Shown: in pieces, positions 56,445 through 64,000 of the stretch
How the letters are laid out: the number at the start of each line of letters is the position of its first letter
How positions within the stretch are numbered: the stretch's first letter is position 1
DNA from: CAVRCA01 sp963719345
Lineage (GTDB): Bacteria; Pseudomonadota; Alphaproteobacteria; Acetobacterales; Acetobacteraceae
DNA: 64,000 nt
Assembly (NCBI GenBank): GCA_963719345.1
Contig: CAVRCA010000005.1
Coordinates: 372,001-436,000, forward strand
Direction of reading: 5' to 3'
The notes under the pieces: generated by a model
What the model was told of the DNA's origin: nothing
The model's input: the letters and a program-made list of their open reading frames with translations, nothing else
Databases searched by the model: none
Position numbers and translations under genes: made by a program

Positions 56445-57647
56445 ATGGGGGAGCGGGTGTTCGCGGGCTTGAAGGTGCTGGACTGCGCGAGCTACATCGC
56501 CGGACCGGCCGCCGCGACGGTGATGTCCGATTTCGGCGCCGACGTGGTCAAGATCGAGCCCCCTGGAGTGGGCGACCCGTACCGGACGCGCGCTCAGCCA
56601 CCCGCCGGATACGTCCATGCGGTCAACCCTCACTGGGTGCTGGACGCCCGCAACAAGAGAAGTCTCGCGCTTGATCTTGCATCCGAACCCGGCGGGGCGG
56701 TGCTGCGTCGGCTGGTCGGCGCCGCCGACGTCTTCATCACCAACTTCCCGCCCGCGGTGCGGCGACGCTTGCGCGTCACCTACCAGGACCTCGCTCCGGT
56801 CAACCCGCGCCTGATCTACGCGTCGTTCACCGGCTACGGCGAGATCGGACCCGAGGCCGACAAGCCGGGATTCGACGCCACCGCCTGGTGGGCCCGCTCG
56901 GGGCTGATGCACCTGGTGCGTGCGGGCGAGGACGCGACGCCCGCCCGCTCGCTCGCGGGGATGGGCGACCACCCGTCGGCGATGGCCCTGTTCGGTGCGA
57001 TCGCCACGGCACTCTTTCAGCGGGAGCGCACCGGGCGGGGCGGACAGGTCGGGTCATCCCTGTTGATGAACGGATTGTGGGCGAACGGGTGCAGCGTGCA
57101 GGCGACGCTGTGCGGGGAGACCGTCACAGTCCAGCCGCACCGATCGAAGACGCGGGCGCCGCTGCGCAGTCACTACCGCTGCTCCGACGGAAAGTGGCTG
57201 CTGCTCTCGATCGTCCCTGACCAGCGCCGATGGACCGCGTTTCGGGCCGCGCTTGGCTCGGACCGTCTCGACGACCCGCGCTTCGCCACGGTCGCGAGCC
57301 GTGCCGAGCATGCCCGCGAGCTATCCGAAGTGCTCGATGCCGTCTTTGCCGCGCGCCCCTCGCCGGAGTGGCGCGCGATCCTGGATGCGAGCGGACTGGT
57401 GTTCGGGATGGTCAGCGAAATGGACCACCTCCATGATGATGTGCAGATGCGGGAGAGCGGGGCGCTGGTGCCGTTCGAGGACGGCGACCTTCTCACGGTC
57501 AGCAGCCCCTTCTGGATGGAGGGCCAGGACAAGGTCGCGCCGCGCCAGCCGCCCACCGTGGGTGAGCACAGCGATGCGGTGCTCCAGGCCGCCGGCTACG
57601 GTGACGACGAGATCGGCGCCCTGCGCGAGGCCGGCGTGATCGGGTAG
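56445..57647 (+). CDS. family III CoA-transferase (CaiB/BaiF type)
   Basis: CoA-transferase of 400 residues that moves CoA between carboxylic acids. It starts with FAGLKVLDCASYIAGPAAATVMSDFGADVVKIE (partly), the NKRSLALDL segment and the catalytic Asp in GFDATAWWARSGLM. It probably activates an acid substrate of the cluster. The ATG of MGERVFAGLKV is chosen; the frame is open 68 codons upstream, without family resemblance, through a stretch of 225 bases in which I see no promoter motif. The enoyl-CoA hydratase gene follows at 33 bases. Confidence 0.92.
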   Translation: MGERVFAGLKVLDCASYIAGPAAATVMSDFGADVVKIEPPGVGDPYRTRAQPPAGYVHAVNPHWVLDARNKRSLALDLASEPGGAVLRRLVGAADVFITNFPPAVRRRLRVTYQDLAPVNPRLIYASFTGYGEIGPEADKPGFDATAWWARSGLMHLVRAGEDATPARSLAGMGDHPSAMALFGAIATALFQRERTGRGGQVGSSLLMNGLWANGCSVQATLCGETVTVQPHRSKTRAPLRSHYRCSDGKWLLLSIVPDQRRWTAFRAALGSDRLDDPRFATVASRAEHARELSEVLDAVFAARPSPEWRAILDASGLVFGMVSEMDHLHDDVQMRESGALVPFEDGDLLTVSSPFWMEGQDKVAPRQPPTVGEHSDAVLQAAGYGDDEIGALREAGVIG

Positions 57648-57680
57648 ACACGGCTGAAGCAATCGAAGCGATTTGGGAGG

Positions 57681-58469
57681 ATGCCACCGATGACGGAGTA
57701 CCGCTTCTGCAAGGTCGAGGACGAGGGGCGGCTGCGTGTCGTCACGTTGAACCGTCCCGAGGTGATGAACGCGCTGCACAGTGAGGCGCATCACGAGCTG
57801 GAGCAGGTCTGGGACGAGTTCGCGGCCAGCGACGATCTCTGGGTCGGCATCGTCACCGGAGCGGGCGACCGGGCGTTCTCGGCGGGAAACGATCTGAAGG
57901 TGCAGGCGGCGGGGCGACGTGGCCCCTCGGCGCGCTCGGGGTTTGCCGGCCTTACCTCACGATTCGACCTCGACAAACCCCTGATCGCCGCCGTGAACGG
58001 CATCGCCATGGGAGGCGGGTTCGAGATCGCCCTGGCCTGCGATATCATCGTCGCCGCCGAGAACGCGATTTTCGCCGTCCCGGAGCCGCGGGTCGGGCTG
58101 ATCGCCGGGGCCGGCGGCGTGCATCGGCTGCCGCGAATGATCCCGCAAAAGCAGGCCATGGGCATGATCCTGACGGGAAGGCGCGTGCCGGCGGCGGAGG
58201 GCAAGCAACTCGGCTTCGTCAACGAGGTGGTGCCGCCCGGCCAAGCGTTGGAGGCTGCGAAGCGCTGGGCGGCGCTGGTCCTGGAATGCTCGCCCAAGGC
58301 CGTGCGGGCGTCCAAGCAGGCGGCCTACCGGGGGTTGGACGAGCCGTCGCTCGAGCAGGCGATGCGCACCGTCTACCCGGCCCAGAAGGCCAATGCCGAA
58401 AGCGAGGACTACATCGAGGGGCCGAAGGCGTTCGCCGAGAAGCGCAAGCCGAACTGGCGGAACAGGTGA
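57681..58469 (+). CDS. enoyl-CoA hydratase/isomerase family protein
   Basis: Crotonase-fold protein of 262 residues. Oxyanion holes lie in AFSAGNDLK and NGIAMGGGFEIALACD, and the Glu-bearing strand in VPEPRVGLIAGAGGVHRLPR. It resembles carnitinyl-CoA dehydratase/CaiD-type sequences (DLDKPLIAAVNG). It probably hydrates or isomerises the CoA thioester made by the neighbour. An ATG three codons later (MTEYRF) is an alternative start. The stop overlaps the isomerase gene by four bases. Confidence 0.92.
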   Translation: MPPMTEYRFCKVEDEGRLRVVTLNRPEVMNALHSEAHHELEQVWDEFAASDDLWVGIVTGAGDRAFSAGNDLKVQAAGRRGPSARSGFAGLTSRFDLDKPLIAAVNGIAMGGGFEIALACDIIVAAENAIFAVPEPRVGLIAGAGGVHRLPRMIPQKQAMGMILTGRRVPAAEGKQLGFVNEVVPPGQALEAAKRWAALVLECSPKAVRASKQAAYRGLDEPSLEQAMRTVYPAQKANAESEDYIEGPKAFAEKRKPNWRNR

Positions 58470-59107
58470 GCGCGGGCATGGCGCTCCATATCGACTACTA
58501 CGCTTCCCTGAACTCGCCATGGACCCATCTCGGCGCCGCGCGCCTCGAGGCGATGGCGGCCGAGCATGGCGCCAGCGTCCGCATCTGGCCGGTGGATTTC
58601 GGCACCATCTTTCCGGCCTCGGGCGGCTTGCCGCTTCCGAAGCGCTCGCCGCAGCGGCGCGCCTATCGAATGATGGAGCTGCGGCGCTGGCGCGAGCATC
58701 TCGGCATCCCGATCCAGCTCGAGCCGACGTATTTTCCCGCCGACGAGCAGCGGGCGGCGTGCTGCGTCATCGCGGTACGCGAGACGATCGGGGATGCCCC
58801 GGCGATCGCGCTCGCCCATCGCGTGCTGAAGGCGCTGTGGGAGGAGGAGAAGAACACCGGCGACGAGAGCACGCTTGCCGGGCTGATCGCCGAGGTCGGA
58901 CTGCAGCCGGCGACCGTGCTGAAGCTCGGCGCCGACCCGCAATGGGCCGAACGCCGCCGGGCCGACACTGAGGCCGCGCTGGAACGCGGCGTCTTCGGCG
59001 CCCCGAGCTACGTCATCGAGGACGAGGTTTTCTGGGGCCAGGACCGGCTGGAGTTCGTCCAGAGACGCCTCGCCCGTGGGTCGTCGCGGTCGGGAGGACA
59101 ATCATGA
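58466..59107 (+). CDS. DsbA-family isomerase (2-hydroxychromene-2-carboxylate isomerase type)
   Basis: Thioredoxin-fold, GST-kappa-like enzyme of 213 residues. The N-terminus has YYASLNSPWTHLGAARL, where relatives have SPxSYLG, and the C-terminus has GVFGAPSYVIEDEVFWGQDRL, the typical end. No CxxC, as expected for the isomerase branch, which uses glutathione. GTG at 58466 gives GTGA coupling to the hydratase gene; ATG at 58478 is also possible. It ends in an ATGA overlap with the following SDR gene. Confidence 0.85.
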   Translation: MSAGMALHIDYYASLNSPWTHLGAARLEAMAAEHGASVRIWPVDFGTIFPASGGLPLPKRSPQRRAYRMMELRRWREHLGIPIQLEPTYFPADEQRAACCVIAVRETIGDAPAIALAHRVLKALWEEEKNTGDESTLAGLIAEVGLQPATVLKLGADPQWAERRRADTEAALERGVFGAPSYVIEDEVFWGQDRLEFVQRRLARGSSRSGGQS

Positions 59108-59859
59108 GTGCAGCAACCAGCCTGCCGCTTGCTGCGCCCCTCAGCATGCAGGGCCGGCGCGCCCTGGTGACGGGAGCGGCCCGCGGCATCGGCCGCGCGA
59201 CGGCGGTCGTCCTGGCGCAACTTGGCGCCGAGCTGGTCATCACCGACCTGCGCCCGCTCGGCGAGACGCGCGCCGAAATCGAGCGGCTTGACGGACGATG
59301 CATCGCCATCGAAGGCGACCTCACCGACGATGCCTTCCTCGCCAGCCTGCTCGCCGGCGAGCGGCTGCACGCGCTGGCGCATTGCGCGGCGATCCTGGAC
59401 GGCCGCCCGTGGCGCGAGGACGCGAACTGGAAGGACCGGTTTCACCGCGTCATGGACGTCAACGTGCGCGTGCCGTTGCAGCTCGCGGCAGGAGCCGTGG
59501 ACCATATGGCCGGGCACGGCGGCGGCTCGATCGTGCTGATCGGCTCGGTGGCAGGGCGCTCCGGCGGAACCTCGCCCGCCACGCCGCCCGACTACGCGGC
59601 CTCGAAAGGCGCGGTGCATGCGCTGATCCGGCTGCTTTCGCGCAACGCGGTCGGGCGCGGCGTGCTGGTCAATGGCGTCGCGCCCGGTCCGGTCGAGACG
59701 CCGATGACCCAAGGGTTTGATCTGGCGCCCCAGTTGCCGATGCGGCGCATGGGCAGGCCGGAGGAACTCGCCTGGGTCATCGCCTTCCTTTGCACGCCGG
59801 CGGCGAGCTACATGTCCGGCGCAGTGGTCGATGTGAACGGCGGCACCTACGTCGCCTGA
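59104..59859 (+). CDS. short-chain dehydrogenase/reductase (first of two)
   Basis: Classical SDR of 251 residues. The dinucleotide site TGAARGIGRATAV, the active Tyr-Lys in DYAASKGAVH and the Ser upstream (IGSVAGRSG) are present, as is GVAPGPVETPM. It oxidises or reduces a hydroxy or oxo group of the cluster substrate. It overlaps the isomerase gene by four bases and precedes a second SDR after 23 bases, so transcription as one unit is very likely. Confidence 0.92.
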   Translation: MSAATSLPLAAPLSMQGRRALVTGAARGIGRATAVVLAQLGAELVITDLRPLGETRAEIERLDGRCIAIEGDLTDDAFLASLLAGERLHALAHCAAILDGRPWREDANWKDRFHRVMDVNVRVPLQLAAGAVDHMAGHGGGSIVLIGSVAGRSGGTSPATPPDYAASKGAVHALIRLLSRNAVGRGVLVNGVAPGPVETPMTQGFDLAPQLPMRRMGRPEELAWVIAFLCTPAASYMSGAVVDVNGGTYVA

Positions 59860-59882
59860 CGGCGCGAAACGGAGCACGGCAG

Positions 59883-60653
59883 ATGCCCAAGACACCCGAC
59901 TATTTCCATGGCAAGACGATCATCATTACCGGTGCCGCCAGCGGCATCGGTCGGGCGACCGCGCTGATCTTCGCGCGCGAGGGCGCCAACGTGGTCTGCG
60001 CCGACATCGACGCCGATGGCGCCCGTCGCACCGCTGATCAGGTCGTGCAGAACGGGGCCAAGGCGCTGGCCGTGACCACCGACGTGACCTCGCGCGAGCA
60101 GGTGACGGCGATGGTCCAGCGCGCCATCGAGACGTTCGGCACCGTGCATTTCGAGTTCAACTCGGCCGGCGCCGCGCTGCGCCGCGCCAAGTTCCTGGAA
60201 ATCGACGATGCGCTTTTCCAGAAGACGTTCGACCTCAACGTCAAAGGCGTGTTGCATTGCATGCAGGCGATCCTGCCGCACATGCTGGCGAACGGGCACG
60301 GGGTCATCGTCAACGTCGCCAGCATGTCGCACAAGCGCGGCGGCCCCGGCACCTCCGTCCACTACGCCTCGTCCAAGGGAGCCGTGCTCACGATGACGCT
60401 CGGCGTCGCCCGCGAGTTTGCCGACCGCGGCATCCGCTGTCTCTCGGTCTCTCCCGGACCGATCAACACGCCCTTCCAGTCGGCTGCCCAGACATCGCCC
60501 GAGATCGTGCAACGCTTCCTCGACGACGTGCCGATGAAGCGCTTCGGCGAACCCGAGGAGATCGGCGAGCTGGTCCTGTTCATGTGCTCGGATGCCTGCG
60601 GGTTCATGACCGCCGACACGGTGTACGTGAGCGGCGGCGGCGGCTGGCGGTAG
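59883..60653 (+). CDS. short-chain dehydrogenase/reductase (second of two)
   Basis: Classical SDR of 256 residues. The cofactor site TGAASGIGRATAL, the Ser in NVASMSHKRG, YASSKGAVLTM as active Tyr-Lys, and VSPGPINTPF are clear. Only about one third of residues match the first SDR by eye, so it probably acts on a different position or stereoisomer. The ATG of MPKTPDYFHGK is used; an earlier in-frame ATG lies within the previous gene. It ends 3 bases from the converging binding-protein gene. Confidence 0.92.
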   Translation: MPKTPDYFHGKTIIITGAASGIGRATALIFAREGANVVCADIDADGARRTADQVVQNGAKALAVTTDVTSREQVTAMVQRAIETFGTVHFEFNSAGAALRRAKFLEIDDALFQKTFDLNVKGVLHCMQAILPHMLANGHGVIVNVASMSHKRGGPGTSVHYASSKGAVLTMTLGVAREFADRGIRCLSVSPGPINTPFQSAAQTSPEIVQRFLDDVPMKRFGEPEEIGELVLFMCSDACGFMTADTVYVSGGGGWR

Positions 60654-60656
60654 GCT

Positions 60657-62249
60657 TCAGACCCGCCGCACGTTCCAGAACAGCACGAACCCGTTCAGCA
60701 CGCCGGTGAGCGAGTCGCGGTAGGCCGTGGCGGCGAGGCTCTGCCCGAGCGGGACGTAGGGCACGTCGACGAATGCCTGGAGCTGCATCTGGTCGGCGAT
60801 CTTCTTCTGCGCGGCGGCATCCGGGGCGTCGATCCACTGCGACCGCAACTCCTCAAGTCTCGGGCTGGTCGGCCATCCCGGCACGCCACCCGCTTCGCCC
60901 TGGCCCCGGAGAAAAACGTGGCCGACCGGATTGAACTGGTCCAATCCGGCCCAGAACGTGTTGAACACGCTCCAGCCGCCCTGGTCGGTCGGGTCCTTCT
61001 TGGCGCGTCGCTGCACGACGGATCCCCAGTCCATCGCCTGGTAATCCACGTGGAGCCCGGCCTTCTGCATGGTGTCGGCGCACACGTCAGCCAATGCCTT
61101 CAGGATGGGGAAATCGGTGGGCGCCAGCAGCACAGTTTTTTCGCCCTTGTAGCCGGCAGCGGCGATCTCGCGCTTCACCGCATCGAAGTCGCGCGGGCCG
61201 CGAAAAACGTCGAGCCCAGCGTCCGAGGCCATCGGCGTGTTCGGACAGAACACGCCAGTCGGCACGTGCCACATCTTTTGATCATCGCCAGCCACCGCGA
61301 CCACGTAATCGGTTTGGTTCACCGCCTTCAGCAGCGCCCGCCGGATCGCCGGATTGTTGAACGGGGCCGTCAAATGGTTCAGCCGCATGCAGCCGATCAA
61401 TCCGGTCGGGTCCTGCACATCCACCTTGATGTGCCCGGTTTCGCGCAGCAGGGGCAGCATGTCGTTGGTCGGGTTTTCCCACCAGTCGACCTCGTTGCTT
61501 TGCAGGGCGGCAACTGCCGTCGAGGGGTCCTGGATGACGTGCCATTCGACCCGGTCGAAGTGGACGATCTTCGGGCCGGCCGTCCAGTCGGGCGTGCCGT
61601 CCGTGCGCGGCTTGTAGTCGGCAAAGCGCTCATAGACGACGAGTTGTCCGGGCACCCGCTCGCGGGCGTTGAAGCGATACGGCCCGCTGCCCACCATGTC
61701 GGTGACTTGCGTGAAGGCGTCGGTCTGGGCCAGCCGCTCCGGCATCATCGCCGGAAAGTTGGTCGGCGACTTGCCGAGTGCGGTCGGCAGCAGACCGAGC
61801 GGCTTCTTCAGCCGGAACTGGATGGTTTTGTCGTCGGGCGCGCTGAGGTCGTCGGTGTAGGCCATCACGGTCTGCCCGTACGGGTCGCGCTTCGCCCAGC
61901 GCTTGATGCTGGCGACGCAGTCGCGCGCGAGGACGGGTTCGCCGTCGTGCCACTTCAGTCCGTTGCGCAAGCTGATCTTGGCCAGCTTGCCGTCGTTCTC
62001 GACGGCGTAACCCTCCGCCATCTGCGGCGAGGGTTTCAGCGCTCCGTCGGTGCCGAACAGCGTGTCGAAAACCATGTAGCCGTGATTGCGGGTGACGTAG
62101 GCCGTGGTCCAGATCGGATCGAGCACCGTCAGATCGGCCTGCGGGATGAACTTGAGGACGCGATTTTCCGCCGCGGCGCGCGCGAGACTTGGGGCGGCCA
62201 ACGAGGCCGCGCCGGCACCGGCCGTCTTGAGAAACGTGCGTCGCTGCAT
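60657..62249 (-). CDS. ABC transporter substrate-binding protein, family 5 (peptide/oligosaccharide type)
   Basis: Periplasmic binding protein of 530 residues. The signal MQRRTFLKTAGAGAASLAAP (partly) has a twin-arginine motif RRTFLK, so Tat export is likely. The body has the family 5 hallmark: AEGYAVENDGKLAKISLRNGLKWHDGEPV (partly), GSGPYRF, and DYVVAVAGDDQ. Ligands in the family include peptides and opines; unknown here. ATG at 62249 is preferred, with AGGA about 9 bases upstream; an ATG three codons earlier is possible. No permease or ATPase genes adjoin. It converges with the SDR gene. Confidence 0.9.
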   Translation of the reverse strand: MQRRTFLKTAGAGAASLAAPSLARAAAENRVLKFIPQADLTVLDPIWTTAYVTRNHGYMVFDTLFGTDGALKPSPQMAEGYAVENDGKLAKISLRNGLKWHDGEPVLARDCVASIKRWAKRDPYGQTVMAYTDDLSAPDDKTIQFRLKKPLGLLPTALGKSPTNFPAMMPERLAQTDAFTQVTDMVGSGPYRFNARERVPGQLVVYERFADYKPRTDGTPDWTAGPKIVHFDRVEWHVIQDPSTAVAALQSNEVDWWENPTNDMLPLLRETGHIKVDVQDPTGLIGCMRLNHLTAPFNNPAIRRALLKAVNQTDYVVAVAGDDQKMWHVPTGVFCPNTPMASDAGLDVFRGPRDFDAVKREIAAAGYKGEKTVLLAPTDFPILKALADVCADTMQKAGLHVDYQAMDWGSVVQRRAKKDPTDQGGWSVFNTFWAGLDQFNPVGHVFLRGQGEAGGVPGWPTSPRLEELRSQWIDAPDAAAQKKIADQMQLQAFVDVPYVPLGQSLAATAYRDSLTGVLNGFVLFWNVRRV

Positions 62250-62369
62250 GCAGGTCATTCCTGGCCAGTGTTGTGCTGATAGGTGATGGGCGACAAAGGT
62301 GAACGGCTCAACCGCCGATCCTGCCACCGCGGCCTGGCGGCCCGTCAAGCGTCTTCACCCTGAGAGCCC

Positions 62370-63140
62370 TCAGGGATCGAGGCGGATGCGCAACCCGGAG
62401 AGGATGACCATGTCCTCCGTCACCACCAGGCCGAGCGGGATCGCGGCGGCCCGGATCGCCTCGCGATCGGCCGGGCGCAGGTCGATGCCGGCCAGCCCTT
62501 CACCACGGCCGTCGGTCGCCGCGACGAAGCGGATAAAGCCGGCGTCAAGGTCGATCCGCGCCGCGCCCGACCGGTCGTGATGCAGCGGGCGATCGAGGAT
62601 TTCCGCCCAGCGCGTCCCGAGTTCGGCGGGGTTGGCGGTCTGGATCTCGGCGCCGAGCAGGCTCTTCGTGCGCTCCGTCCGGACCGCGGAGTGCCAGTCC
62701 GGCCCGGCGGGATGATAGGGGCCACCCACCGCCTGCCCGCCGGCGGTCCAGTTGATCTCCAGCAAGGAGCCGCCGGTGTCCCGCGGATGCAGCTGCAACC
62801 CGCGATATTGCCCGGCATGGTTCAGCTCGTTGGCGACCCGTACGCCGAGGGCGCTCATCCGCCGTTCCCAAGGGGCGATGTCGTCGCAATCGAGGATCAC
62901 CATGTAGCCGCCCGCGCCGCCCCGCCGCGAAATGTAGCGGCCCGCCGCGGTGCCTTCCTCGATCGGCGCGACCACTTCGAGGAAACACGAGCCGACCGGC
63001 ATCACGGCGTTCACCAAGCCGTACTTCGCTACCGCGTCGTCGCGGAAGCAGACCTCGAGGCCGAGCACGTCGCACAACGCGTGAACCGCCGGGTCCAATT
63101 CGGGTGCCACGAGGCAGATCTGCCGCAGGCGCAGCGTCAT
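62370..63140 (-). CDS. VOC (glyoxalase-like) family protein
   Basis: A 256-residue protein of two VOC-type beta-alpha-beta-beta-beta modules: the first opens LRQICLVAPELDPAVHALCDVLGLEVCF (partly) and the second HSAVRTERTKSLLGAEIQT. A metal His-Glu pair is not obvious. May act as an isomerase, dioxygenase or binding protein. The ATG of MTLRLRQICLV is the natural start. It lies upstream of the binding protein on the same strand, with 120 bases between, and is divergent from the MFS gene. Function within the cluster is unknown. Confidence 0.82.
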   Translation of the reverse strand: MTLRLRQICLVAPELDPAVHALCDVLGLEVCFRDDAVAKYGLVNAVMPVGSCFLEVVAPIEEGTAAGRYISRRGGAGGYMVILDCDDIAPWERRMSALGVRVANELNHAGQYRGLQLHPRDTGGSLLEINWTAGGQAVGGPYHPAGPDWHSAVRTERTKSLLGAEIQTANPAELGTRWAEILDRPLHHDRSGAARIDLDAGFIRFVAATDGRGEGLAGIDLRPADREAIRAAAIPLGLVVTEDMVILSGLRIRLDP

Positions 63141-63231
63141 CGTTCTTTCTCCTTCGGCTTGGGTGCGCACGATCACACGGGCGCTGGCACCTGTCTCGCG
63201 TTTGCATCGCCCGCCGCGGATCAATACGGTG

Positions 63232-64000
63232 ATGCTCCTGTCCCGTTCCGCCGTGATGCCCCCCCACTCCAATTCCCTCGGCCGCCCTCGGCCACCGCGC
63301 TCTGGCGCCAAGAGCAGCTGGCTCATTCTGGCCGCCGCGTTCGCGACGTTCGCGGTCAGCGCCGGGCTCATGCAGTCCTACACCGTGTTCCTGGTCGCGT
63401 TCGTCCAGATTTTCGCCTGGAGCCGGGCCGAGACCTCCATCCCCTACTCGGTCTCCCAAATCGTCAGCGGCGTCAGCGCCCCGCTGGTCGGAGCTTTGGT
63501 CGACCGGCTCGGCTCGCAGCGCCTCGTGCTGCTGGGCGGCGGCCTGCTCGCCGTTGGATCGATCGGCAGCGCCTTCTCGGGCGCACTCTGGCAAGTCGTC
63601 GGACTCTATGGCGTGGTGATGACCATCGGCGCGAACTGCCTCGGCATGGTGGTCTTCGTGCCGCTGATCTCGCGTCACTTCGTGCAGCGGCGGGGCACGG
63701 CCGTCGCCGTCCTGCAATCGGCCAACGGCGCCGGGCGGGCACTCTCCGCTCCGTTCGCCCAGTTGCTGATATCGGGGTTCGGCTGGCGCAGCGCCTACAC
63801 GGTCCAGGGCGTCGTGATGGCGATCCTCGTCGTGCCGCTGGCGATGCTGTTCCGCGGCGCCGATCGGGTCGCGCAGCCGGCTCCCCCGCCGCCCGCGGAC
63901 GGACAGCCGGTGGCACGGCAGAACTGGACGCTGCGCGAGGCGATGCGCACGCCGCATTTCTGGCTGCTGTTCACCGTCTATCTCTGCACCGGCCTCGGCA
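63232..64000 (+). CDS. major facilitator superfamily transporter, N-terminal part
   Basis: Inner-membrane secondary transporter cut off by the window end; 256 residues are visible. Membrane segments begin at SWLILAAAFATFAVSAGLMQ (about residues 31-50). The signature loop between segments 2 and 3 is GALVDRLGSQRLVLLGGG. Further segments are QVVGLYGVVMTIGANCLGMV and FVPLISRHFVQRRGTAVAVLQ, then a central loop rich in Pro near residue 215. The ATG at 63232 is used, with ATG 63256 as alternative. It is divergent from the VOC gene and may import or export the cluster's substrate. Confidence 0.85.
   Translation, partial: MLLSRSAVMPPHSNSLGRPRPPRSGAKSSWLILAAAFATFAVSAGLMQSYTVFLVAFVQIFAWSRAETSIPYSVSQIVSGVSAPLVGALVDRLGSQRLVLLGGGLLAVGSIGSAFSGALWQVVGLYGVVMTIGANCLGMVVFVPLISRHFVQRRGTAVAVLQSANGAGRALSAPFAQLLISGFGWRSAYTVQGVVMAILVVPLAMLFRGADRVAQPAPPPPADGQPVARQNWTLREAMRTPHFWLLFTVYLCTGLG

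Overview
The window is about 64 kb of GC-rich chromosome from an alphaproteobacterium, most likely a member of the Acetobacteraceae/Rhodospirillales. This is inferred from three things: recF-gyrB and efp-suhB gene orders, an alphaproteobacterial SOS box (GTTC-N7-GTTC) in front of an imuA-imuB-dnaE2 mutasome operon, and an IS1380-family insertion sequence. The recF-gyrB pair at the left edge suggests the replication-origin side of the chromosome. No species name can be given from sequence alone.

Layout. 0-8 kb (+): end of recF, gyrB, efp, suhB, then a tight cassette of a secreted OmpA-like protein, a MotA/TolQ/ExbB-like channel and a MotB-like coiled-coil/OmpA protein, then a small secreted protein. 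8.6-13.8 kb (-): alpha/beta hydrolase, luciferase-like monooxygenase, FAD-dependent reductase, BBP2-type porin. 13.8-18 kb (-): a nitrogen-control block, glnB-glnA and glnK-amtB, with candidate sigma-54 promoters, NtrC-type palindromes and a clear intrinsic terminator after glnA. 18-22.8 kb: an aminotransferase broken by many indels, tRNA-His, an IS1380 element, mobA, a GT61 glycosyltransferase. 22.9-28.9 kb (+): polar amino acid ABC binding protein and permease (no ATPase), a secreted phosphodiesterase, a large internally duplicated repeat protein, a small secreted protein. 28.9-32.6 kb (-): M20 amidohydrolase, an SDR-like protein, an IlvD/Edd dehydratase. 32.7-36.9 kb (+): a KTSC mini-gene, rplM-rpsI, argC, gamma carbonic anhydrase, a Rieske oxygenase. 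36.9-42.7 kb (-): dnaE2, a 92-codon gene, imuB, imuA. 42.8-55.2 kb is mostly (-): sugar-type binding protein, arfB, GST, hydroxyisobutyrate dehydrogenase-like protein, CMD-family protein, bamB and a YfgM-like protein, an MsbA-like exporter, and a branched-chain-type ABC system with a LivM-LivG fusion; a small lipoprotein gene near 49 kb is on (+). 55.3-64 kb: an accessory catabolic cluster (hydrolase, CoA-transferase, enoyl-CoA hydratase, DsbA-type isomerase, two SDRs, then a converging binding protein and VOC protein, and a diverging MFS transporter that runs off the window).

Reading quality. Between about 14.2 and 33.8 kb at least nine otherwise well-conserved genes are split by single-base indels, among them rpsI, which is essential, and the 5' end of glnA. 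Genes outside this interval are intact. The simplest explanation is local sequencing or assembly error, so the broken genes are described here over their whole span.

Other points of interest: four repeated Shine-Dalgarno/ATG modules that form chained five-codon mini-ORFs in front of the LivMG fusion; the envelope motor-like cassette; the duplicated repeat protein beside a secreted phosphodiesterase; the unnamed gene inside the mutasome operon; and the unassigned catabolic cluster at the right end. No gene-free stretch exceeds about 300 bases. The longest are about 283 bases upstream of glnK, 263 upstream of glnB and 261 upstream of the repeat protein; the first two hold the regulatory sites listed and the third a hairpin. 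The 225 bases upstream of the CoA-transferase gene hold nothing I recognise. No CRISPR array, rRNA or prophage was seen.
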